This document shows positions 58,102 to 64,000 of a stretch of DNA of 64,000 bases, piece after piece; positions within the stretch are counted from its first letter, which is position 1; each line of letters starts with the position of its first letter. Below the pieces are notes generated by a model. The model was given only the letters and a program-made list of their open reading frames with translations, searched no databases and had not been told where the DNA came from. The translations under genes and the position numbers were made by a program. The DNA is from Ferrovaceae bacterium (lineage in GTDB: Bacteria; Pseudomonadota; Gammaproteobacteria; Burkholderiales; Ferrovaceae): contig DAIDLC010000002.1 in the NCBI GenBank assembly GCA_027449685.1, forward strand, positions 1-64,000, written 5' to 3'.

Positions 58102-59915
58102 CACAAGGTGTCCAGTCTGAAGTGAAAATGCAGCAACTGCTTGAAACGTTTCACGACCTGCAAACTATCCCGCAACAAATCCCGCTCCAGGGTGCTGAGG
58201 CGATCCAGGTGGATGAGATGGCTGGGGCGTTGCCCCACAGAGAGCATCTGCAAGCCCTGGCGCAAGCGCATATCCATCAGGAAGGCCAAAGCTTCGTGCA
58301 GGTCCTGAACGAGATCATGGGGCAGACGCTGACTCTGTTCCAGCGCATCCAAGCGCTCCCGGGTGCCATTGACGGCCAAACGGGCCTCCAACGCCAGGCT
58401 CCGCACCCCATGCACAATAGGGAAAATGCCCAGTTTCTTGATATCGATGACATCCGGCGAGTCCGCGCCAGGCAACAGCCGGGACCACCATCCCCCAGGG
58501 CCCCCAAACTGATCCACGGCCCGCGCAAATTGCGCCAAAAACTGGGGAGACTGTTGCAGGATGTCACGAAAATACTGTTTCAGCGCTTCCAGCAAGTTGC
58601 GATCTCCGCACACCGCGGCGGCATCCGTAAAAATAGCCAAACGTATGGGAGATTCCGCAGTAGGATGATAAATCCATTGCCGCAACGTTTCCTGGAATGC
58701 CTCTAGCGTTTGGCACCAGATGGGATTGCGCATCATGATTCCCCCTGGGCAGGGGGGATAGCCAAACTCACATAGGGCATCATTGAAGCGGCTGGTAATG
58801 GCGATCAGATCCGGATGCTGGTACCCATTACGCAAAATCAGACCATTATCCTGATCGGTTTTAAGTAGTTGTTCCCCCCGTCCCTCGCTGCCCATGACCA
58901 TGACACAGCTATTTTCAATCAACTCCGTTGGAGCCAGCAGACGCCAGAGTCTTCCAAATACCTTGGCGTTGAGCTCCTGCACCAATTTGGCAATCAGGCT
59001 TACCTTGACTTCGCTTTCACTGAGCAATTGAATCAGCCGCTGTATCTGTTGACAGGCCAGCTTGAGCTCATCCACGGTATCTGCCTGCTGAATCTGATAC
59101 CAGATCAGATGCGAATGATTGGAAATGAAGCTCAACAGATCCAGTTGCTCCAGCACCCCCACGACCACCTGGCTGCGCTTGACCACGACCCGATGCACAC
59201 CATGCCGAATCATCAAAATCAAGGCTTCGAAGACGGATTCATCCGCTTGCACATCGATCAGCGCCCAGGTGGTCAATCGGCCCACAGGAGTGTTTTTGGG
59301 ATCGTCTCCCGACAGGATGATTTTGCGAATATCGGTCGTAGTGAAGATACCCAGACGCTCCGGGCTACTGCCTTGCACCAATACGTGGTTTAATTGCTCT
59401 GCTTCCAGCATTTGTGCCACCTGGAACACCGATCGATGTTCCTCCACGTACACGGGCATGCGGACATAGGCCTGCTCGATCCTCGACACCATGAGCGAAT
59501 GCAATTCCCGTTGCGTGCGTCGCTCGCTCAAGGTCCGAAGTTTTTGCGAGATATCCGAAAAGAGGAGCGCTCCAAAACTGACGTTGGCCGCAATCAAGCG
59601 TTTGACCGTTGCCTCCGGCAGCAAATAAACAATGGCTTCTTCCACGGCCACAAAGCGTCCCACCACTTTGCCAGCCATGAGCGCGCGCCCATCAAAGGTT
59701 TCATCCTGACCATACAGATACACTTCTTCTTCTTGCTCGCTTTGGCGCACCCGTCCCTTGACCACCACGAATAAGTGACTTGGCACCGTATTGGGCGCCA
59801 AAATTACACTGCCTTCCGGATAGTAGGCCATGTCGACGCTATTCCTCACCCATTGCTGCTGTTCTGCAGTCAACACATCAAAAGGTGGGACTGAAAAATT
59901 AAAAGATTTTGCCAT
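58101..59915 (-). CDS. cNMP-binding, CBS and DUF294 nucleotidyltransferase-like protein
   Basis: 604 aa, soluble. In order: cNMP-binding fold (~10-130), two CBS domains (~150-265), a GlnD-like nucleotidyltransferase (DUF294, ~295-445) with [17 protein letters not shown] at 342-358 carrying the GS and the D-x-D metal ligands, and a DUF294_C helical domain to the end. Architecture suggests a nucleotide-sensing enzyme that may modify a protein, as GlnD/GlnE do; the substrate is unknown. Operon with the exonuclease; converges on actP, diverges from argH. Confidence 0.88.
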   Translation of the reverse strand: MAKSFNFSVPPFDVLTAEQQQWVRNSVDMAYYPEGSVILAPNTVPSHLFVVVKGRVRQSEQEEEVYLYGQDETFDGRALMAGKVVGRFVAVEEAIVYLLPEATVKRLIAANVSFGALLFSDISQKLRTLSERRTQRELHSLMVSRIEQAYVRMPVYVEEHRSVFQVAQMLEAEQLNHVLVQGSSPERLGIFTTTDIRKIILSGDDPKNTPVGRLTTWALIDVQADESVFEALILMIRHGVHRVVVKRSQVVVGVLEQLDLLSFISNHSHLIWYQIQQADTVDELKLACQQIQRLIQLLSESEVKVSLIAKLVQELNAKVFGRLWRLLAPTELIENSCVMVMGSEGRGEQLLKTDQDNGLILRNGYQHPDLIAITSRFNDALCEFGYPPCPGGIMMRNPIWCQTLEAFQETLRQWIYHPTAESPIRLAIFTDAAAVCGDRNLLEALKQYFRDILQQSPQFLAQFARAVDQFGGPGGWWSRLLPGADSPDVIDIKKLGIFPIVHGVRSLALEARLAVNGTRERLDALEQSQRLPHDLVQDLHEALAFLMDMRLRQGLQMLSVGQRPSHLIHLDRLSTLERDLLRDSLQVVKRFKQLLHFHFRLDTL

Positions 59916-59974
59916 GGGCGATTGCTCTGAATGCTCTATACTTGTGGGTTATCATCGTACTTGGGGTGTCCGTC

Positions 59975-61390
59975 ATGACGCACAACACCAACCCGTCCGC
60001 TGCAAAAATCTGGTCTGGACGATTTTCGGCCCCAGTTGCCGAATCGGTCAAGTCTTATACTGCCTCGGTGGGTTTTGATCACCGCCTGGCTCCCTTCGAC
60101 ATCCAGGCTTCTTTGGCTCATGCTCAGATGCTGCAAGAATCCGGGCTTATAAGCCAGGACGATTGCAACAACATCCACCAGGGATTGGAGGTGCTGTCCC
60201 AGGAAATTGAAACGGGCAAGTTCCGCTGGAATCTGGAGGACGAGGACGTCCATCTCAACATCGAACGACGCCTCACCCAACTGGTGGGAGATGCGGGTAA
60301 ACGGCTGCATACGGCGCGCTCCCGCAACGATCAGGTGGCCACGGACATCCGCCTTTACCTGCGCCATGCCACGGATCAGATTCTGACACTGCTGCAGCGA
60401 ACACGTCTTGCCTTACTGGATCTGGCGCAAACCCATGCCGCTACCATCATGCCGGGCTTCACCCACTTGCAGGTGGCACAGCCCGTTACCTTTGGCCATC
60501 ACCTCATGGCCTATGTGGAAATGTTTGGTCGGGACGCCCAACGGCTGTCCGAAGGACGGCGGCGTATCAATCAACTCCCCCTGGGTGCGGCGGCCCTGGC
60601 CGGCACCAGTTATCCCATCCGTCGGGAACGCGTGGCCGAGCTTCTGGGATTCGAAGGCGTTTGCCAGAACTCACTGGATGCTGTATCCGACCGCGACTTT
60701 GCCATCGAGTTTTGCGCCACGGCAGCGCTTCTCATGACCCATATCTCGCGCATGTCGGAAGAACTCATTCTCTGGATGAGTCCCCGCTACAATTTCATTC
60801 GTATCGGCGATGCCTTTTGCACCGGTTCCTCCATCATGCCGCAAAAGCGCAACCCCGATGTCCCCGAACTGGCCCGTGGTAAAACGGGTCGTGTTTTTGG
60901 GCATCTGATGGGGCTGCTTACGCTCATGAAAGCCCAACCTCTGGCCTATAACAAGGATAATCAGGAAGACAAAGAGCCCCTATTCGATACGGTAGACACC
61001 CTGTTGACGACTCTGGAAATCTTCTCGGAAATGCTGCGCGATGTCCAGGTCAATGCCGACACCATGCGCCGTGCGGCCCTGGAGGGGTTTTCCACCGCCA
61101 CGGATTTGGCGGATTATCTGGTCAAGCGGGGACATCCTTTTCGCGATGCGCATGAAATGGTTGCACGCGCCGTCCGTCACGCAGAGTCCTTGAGCTGTGA
61201 CTTGTCAGAGCTCCCCCTGGAGCAGCTCAGAACGTTTTCTGACCGTATCGATGCCGACGTGTACGCCGTGCTAACCCTGGAAGGATCCGTTGGCAGCCGC
61301 AACAGCCTAGGAGGCACTGCCCCAGAACAAGTGGCTGCCGCCATTGCCCGCGTTCGGGCTAGTCTCCTGGAGCAAGGGCACTGGTTTTAG
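59975..61390 (+). CDS. argH: Argininosuccinate lyase
   Basis: Last step of arginine synthesis. 471 aa. WSGRFSAP start; [15 protein letters not shown] (key piece [12 protein letters not shown]); the catalytic Ser loop [20 protein letters not shown] (key piece [11 protein letters not shown]) intact. ATG 59975; 59 bp of shared divergent promoter space with DUF294. Its last 32 bp overlap the convergent MarR gene. Confidence 0.97.
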   Translation: MTHNTNPSAAKIWSGRFSAPVAESVKSYTASVGFDHRLAPFDIQASLAHAQMLQESGLISQDDCNNIHQGLEVLSQEIETGKFRWNLEDEDVHLNIERRLTQLVGDAGKRLHTARSRNDQVATDIRLYLRHATDQILTLLQRTRLALLDLAQTHAATIMPGFTHLQVAQPVTFGHHLMAYVEMFGRDAQRLSEGRRRINQLPLGAAALAGTSYPIRRERVAELLGFEGVCQNSLDAVSDRDFAIEFCATAALLMTHISRMSEELILWMSPRYNFIRIGDAFCTGSSIMPQKRNPDVPELARGKTGRVFGHLMGLLTLMKAQPLAYNKDNQEDKEPLFDTVDTLLTTLEIFSEMLRDVQVNADTMRRAALEGFSTATDLADYLVKRGHPFRDAHEMVARAVRHAESLSCDLSELPLEQLRTFSDRIDADVYAVLTLEGSVGSRNSLGGTAPEQVAAAIARVRASLLEQGHWF

Positions 61391-61952
61391 GCGTCTGCTC
61401 CCGGCAAATTTTTCGGGTTTCCGGAATGGACAAGCGCTCACCAAACCAGGTGCAATGGGTGATGCGCTGGCTTTTTTTCTGGCAATAGGCGCACGCGCCG
61501 CAAACACCGAACAAAGGTTTTCCAGACTGCCCTTGCACGGTATGCAGAATGGATCGCAACAACGAAACACTATCCCGAATGCGGTTAGCGCTCATATCCC
61601 GGGTCGCCTGATTCCACAATCCGGTGGGGTTGGCTTCGCGCAGAAAAGCCTCACCCAATTCGCTCAGGCGCAATCGCACAACCCGCTTATCCATCTCATC
61701 CTGATAGCGCTCCACCAAGCCGCGTCGATCCAGCAACAACAAACTTTGCGAGACGGTTCCTTTGGTCAAGCCCAGGTACTCGGCCAAAGCCTGAGGGGTA
61801 TTACTAAAGCGATTGGCTTGCTGCAAGAAGAGCATGGAATGAATGTGGACCGGCTGTAGCCCATAGCCATTCCCGGCACGGCGAAACTCGGCCCGCATCA
61901 GGTTTTCAAGGCGACTGACGAGTTCCAGCAAGGAAGTTGGGGTTTTTTGCAT
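61359..61952 (-). CDS. MarR-family regulator with C-terminal cysteine cluster
   Basis: 197 aa. Winged-helix MarR domain (~10-135) with recognition helix [25 protein letters not shown] (key piece [10 protein letters not shown]) and wing [13 protein letters not shown]. Beyond the domain a tail holds C151, C154, C157 (CGACAYC), C167 and C183, able to bind a metal or Fe-S cluster or form disulfides. ATG 61952 is preferred; the frame can open at TTG 61973. Its promoter carries a perfect palindrome, suggesting self-repression. Target genes are unknown. Confidence 0.85.
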   Translation of the reverse strand: MQKTPTSLLELVSRLENLMRAEFRRAGNGYGLQPVHIHSMLFLQQANRFSNTPQALAEYLGLTKGTVSQSLLLLDRRGLVERYQDEMDKRVVRLRLSELGEAFLREANPTGLWNQATRDMSANRIRDSVSLLRSILHTVQGQSGKPLFGVCGACAYCQKKSQRITHCTWFGERLSIPETRKICREQTPKTSALAPGD

Positions 61953-61958
61953 CTTTCT

Positions 61959-61987
61959 ATAGTATTGATTCAATACAAAATTGTCAA
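61959..61987 (-). promoter_or_regulatory. marR promoter with embedded palindromic operator
   Basis: On the minus strand TTGACA (61987-61982) and TACTAT (61964-61959) with a 17-bp spacer, close to the sigma-70 ideal. A perfect 15-bp inverted repeat GTATTGA-T-TCAATAC (61962-61976) overlaps the -10. Only six bases lie between the -10 and ATG 61952, so the transcript could be leaderless. Confidence 0.85.
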
Positions 61988-62251
61988 AAATAAAATCCTT
62001 GGAAGAATTATATCGAACCGATATCTATGACTCACTATCCCCATGAATGGGATTGATTTTTTTATAAACCGCGCAATATTTCCGAGTCAACTCATTTTTT
62101 TACATTCCCGCAACAGAATCAGCCCTGGTTGCTGCTTGCACAAGAGGGGTCGTCCAGGCAATGTGGGCGCTTTGCACCCGCCTGCGGCCATACCGCAGAC
62201 CCTCACCTAACCGTCTCACTGCGGATATTTTCACTATGATAGACTAAGCGC
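61988..62251. other. Intergenic region between marR and lptM
   Basis: About 264 bp without a gene. Inverted repeats ATATCG-aac-CGATAT (62010-62024) and CTGCGG-ccata-CCGCAG (62182-62198). TATGAT (62235-62240) could be the -10 for the lptM-lysA transcript; no clear -35. Confidence 0.4.
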
Positions 62252-62455
62252 ATGAGATCTGTTGGCCGCCCTGTGCGTTTTTTTTGGATTCTACTACTGA
62301 GCACTCCGCTAAGCGGCTGCGGCCTGAAGGGCCCGCTCTTTCTTCCCCCCAAACCCAGCACCACCGGTAATTCGGCTCCTTCTACCTCCCCAAAACCCCC
62401 CGAAGCGCCGACTGGAACCACTACGCCCCCTTCTACTCCTACCAAGACACCATGA
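62252..62455 (+). CDS. lptM: LptM-like small lipoprotein
   Basis: 67 aa. Signal peptide (FFWILLLSTPLSG) with lipobox LSGC, then the diagnostic CGLKGPLFLP (E. coli YifL/LptM: CGLKGPLYFP). A Pro/Thr/Ser-rich tail follows. In E. coli it helps disulfide isomerisation and assembly of LptD. The stop overlaps lysA by ATGA, the usual pair. Confidence 0.92.
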   Translation: MRSVGRPVRFFWILLLSTPLSGCGLKGPLFLPPKPSTTGNSAPSTSPKPPEAPTGTTTPPSTPTKTP

Positions 62456-63726
62456 AGACCGATTTCTTCCTGACTCCCGAATTAACCAGAAACAACCAGG
62501 GAGAATTAATGTATGAGGGGGTATCCCTCACCCTTCTGGCGCAAGTTCATGGCACCCCCTGCTATGTGTATTCCAAAGCAGCCATCTGCAACGCCTGGCA
62601 AGAATTCGATGAAGCCTTCAGGCCGCTATCTGCGCTCATCTGTTACGCCGTCAAGGCCAATTCGAACCTGTCTCTGCTGCGCTTGCTGGCCCGCCTGGGA
62701 GCAGGATTCGATATCGTCTCTGGGGGCGAATTAGCGCGTGTTCTAGCTGCCGGAGGAGATCCACGCAAGGTCGTGTTTTCCGGAGTAGGGAAATCCAGCT
62801 CGGAAATGAAGCAGGCCTTGCTGGCCGGAATTTTATGTTTTAACGTGGAATCCCTGCCCGAATTGGAACGCTTGTCTCATATCGCCTCGGAATTGGGGGT
62901 TTGCGCCCCCGTTTCCTTGCGCGTGAATCCCGATGTAGATCCTAAAACCCATCGCTACATTGCCACCGGATTAAAACAAAGCAAGTTTGGTATTGCCTAC
63001 GAATCAGCCTTGGCATTGTATGAGCACGCACGGACGTTGCCTGGCTTACAGATCACCGGCATCGATTGTCATATTGGTTCCCAGATCACCTCCTTGTCCC
63101 CCTTTCTCGAGGCCCTGGAACGCATTCTGCGATTGGTGGAACGTTTGGATTCAGTGGGTATTCCACTGCGTCACCTGGATCTGGGGGGAGGATTGGGTAT
63201 TCGTTATCACGATGAAGAACCCGTTGCACTGCGCACCTATGCCCAGGAAATTGGCCAGCGACTGCGCCACTTCAAGGGTCGCTTGCTGCTGGAACCGGGG
63301 CGTCGGATCATGGGCAACAGCGGTCTTTTCCTCACCCGTGTGGAGTACTATAAAACGACTCCGGACCGGTGTTTTGCCGTTGTGGACGGAGCCATGAACG
63401 ACTTGATCCGCCCGGCGCTATACGACGCCTGGCACGAAATCGTTCCGGTGCTAGCCCGAGACCGCACTGAAGAACTGGTGGATGTGGTGGGACCCGTGTG
63501 CGAAACAGGGGATATTCTGGCGTCACAACGCAATCTGGCAGTGTCCCAGGATGATTTGCTGGCCATATTATCCACCGGCGCCTATGGCTCATCCATGGGG
63601 TCTAATTATAATGCTCGCCCGCGCCCAACAGAACTACTCGTGGATGGTACGCAGGTGCATGTCATCCGACGGCGCGAGTCCTGGGAAGCCATGTACGCAC
63701 AGGAATCGCCCGCTCTCGATCTTTGA
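62452..63726 (+). CDS. lysA: Diaminopimelate decarboxylase
   Basis: Final step of lysine synthesis. 424 aa. PLP Lys in CYAVKANSNLSLL (key piece YAVKAN), GFDIVSGGEL, HIGSQI, DLGGGLGI, EPGRR and the C-terminal GPVCETGD with the active Cys. Coupled to lptM. Confidence 0.97.
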   Translation: MKTDFFLTPELTRNNQGELMYEGVSLTLLAQVHGTPCYVYSKAAICNAWQEFDEAFRPLSALICYAVKANSNLSLLRLLARLGAGFDIVSGGELARVLAAGGDPRKVVFSGVGKSSSEMKQALLAGILCFNVESLPELERLSHIASELGVCAPVSLRVNPDVDPKTHRYIATGLKQSKFGIAYESALALYEHARTLPGLQITGIDCHIGSQITSLSPFLEALERILRLVERLDSVGIPLRHLDLGGGLGIRYHDEEPVALRTYAQEIGQRLRHFKGRLLLEPGRRIMGNSGLFLTRVEYYKTTPDRCFAVVDGAMNDLIRPALYDAWHEIVPVLARDRTEELVDVVGPVCETGDILASQRNLAVSQDDLLAILSTGAYGSSMGSNYNARPRPTELLVDGTQVHVIRRRESWEAMYAQESPALDL

Positions 63727-63727
63727 T

Positions 63728-63743
63728 GGTGCAGTACTGCACC
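63728..63743. repeat. 16-bp perfect palindrome after lysA
   Basis: GGTGCAGTACTGCACC, uninterrupted dyad, two bases past the lysA stop. Without a loop or T-run it is a poor terminator and more like a protein-binding site. Confidence 0.6.
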
Positions 63744-63997
63744 GTTCATTTAGTAGCTGATCGATACTTTTTTTACAAATATCAGTCAAAATAGTTCATC
63801 TCATTCCCTGTCATTCCATGGGTTTTCTCATAAAACTGCAATAGAATCCTCATCACCAATCAAGGGCTGCACATTCTGGCAAGGCGCGCCCTTCATGCGT
63901 GGGTTCGATGGTTTTGGTCGATTGCCCCCACTTTGGTAGTGTCTTACACGAATCAAGATGGAACCGAGCCTTTACCCTCAACATCAAGGAGTCAACC
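63744..63997 (+). other. Leader/promoter region of a gene starting at the right edge
   Basis: 254 bp, AT-rich at first. TAGAAT (63842-63847) is a possible -10. A strong ribosome site AAGGAG (63986-63991) stands 6 bp before the final ATG. No coding frame here is convincing. Confidence 0.4.
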
Positions 63998-64000
63998 ATG
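63998..64000 (+). CDS. Start codon of a gene continuing past the window
   Basis: ATG at the last three bases, preceded by AAGGAG with ideal spacing. Nothing of the product is visible. Orientation is the same as lysA, with ~270 bp between, so a separate transcript is likely. Confidence 0.6.

Noticed and set aside
59922-59942. TTGCTC and TATACT as an argH promoter
   Set aside because: The spacer is only 9 bp; the -10-like box may be real but the pair is not a promoter.

Overview
The window looks like chromosomal core sequence from a Gram-negative betaproteobacterium. The evidence is its gene orders: tRNA-Tyr/Gly/Thr-tuf; petABC-sspAB; mlaFEDCB-ABC-ibaG-murA-hisGDCBHAFIE-hinT-tatABC; kdsD-lptCAB-rpoN-hpf-ptsN-hprK-rapZ; yicC-gmk-rpoZ-spoT-ridA-recG; thiS-thiG-trmB; rph-rdgB-hemW; lptM-lysA. 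An autotrophic, iron-oxidiser-like relative is possible, but nothing in the window proves it. Genes are packed tightly: many start/stop pairs share ATGA, GTGA or TGATG, and three convergent pairs overlap at their 3' ends.

Layout. 1-632 (minus): the first ~58 codons of tuf, cut by an abrupt foreign-looking GC-rich junction near 110, preceded in transcription by tRNA-Thr(GGT), tRNA-Gly(TCC), tRNA-Tyr(GTA) and a strong promoter. 712-2446: divergent gtrA-like and GT2 glycosyltransferase genes whose starts share one CATG. 2469-7170: a hemerythrin-PAS-GGEEF cyclase gene facing away from an oxidative pentose phosphate operon gnd-zwf-pgl. 7280-7918: a mazEF-type toxin-antitoxin pair with a large palindromic operator over its -10 box. 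8033-11751 (minus): tRNA-Thr(TGT), sspB, sspA, and the bc1 complex petC, petB, petA. 11918-13084: a DegS-like protease. 13053-27716 (minus): one near-continuous block, mla lipid transport, a second ABC exporter, ibaG, murA, the whole histidine operon, hinT and tatABC.

27785-36787: a KefB/C-type antiporter diverging from kdsD-lptC-lptA-lptB-rpoN-hpf-ptsN-hprK-rapZ (kdsC is absent from its usual place). 36791-43172 (minus): recG, ridA, spoT, rpoZ, gmk, yicC. 43303-46440: rph, rdgB, hemW, ogt. 46342-48084 (minus): trmB, thiG, thiS. 48233-50430: tRNA-Gly(CCC) with its promoter, mutY, ubiA. 50522-52619 (minus): an unassigned beta-barrel protein and dacB. 52625-54845: groES-groEL with a perfect CIRCE operator and a terminator. 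55165-57442: a small unassigned ORF, a DUF485 gene and actP (acetate symporter). 57478-59915 (minus): a DEDDh exonuclease and a cNMP-CBS-DUF294 nucleotidyltransferase-like protein. 59975-61973: argH and a convergent MarR-family regulator with a C-terminal cysteine cluster. 62252-63726: lptM-like lipoprotein and lysA. The last three bases are the start codon of another gene.

Most of the window is housekeeping: envelope lipid and LPS transport, histidine, lysine, arginine and thiamin synthesis, stringent response, chaperonins, repair and respiration. The least explained parts are the DUF294/exonuclease pair beside the acetate symporter with its small upstream ORF, the cysteine-cluster MarR regulator with a possibly leaderless promoter, the hemerythrin-linked cyclase next to the pentose phosphate genes, and the left-edge junction.
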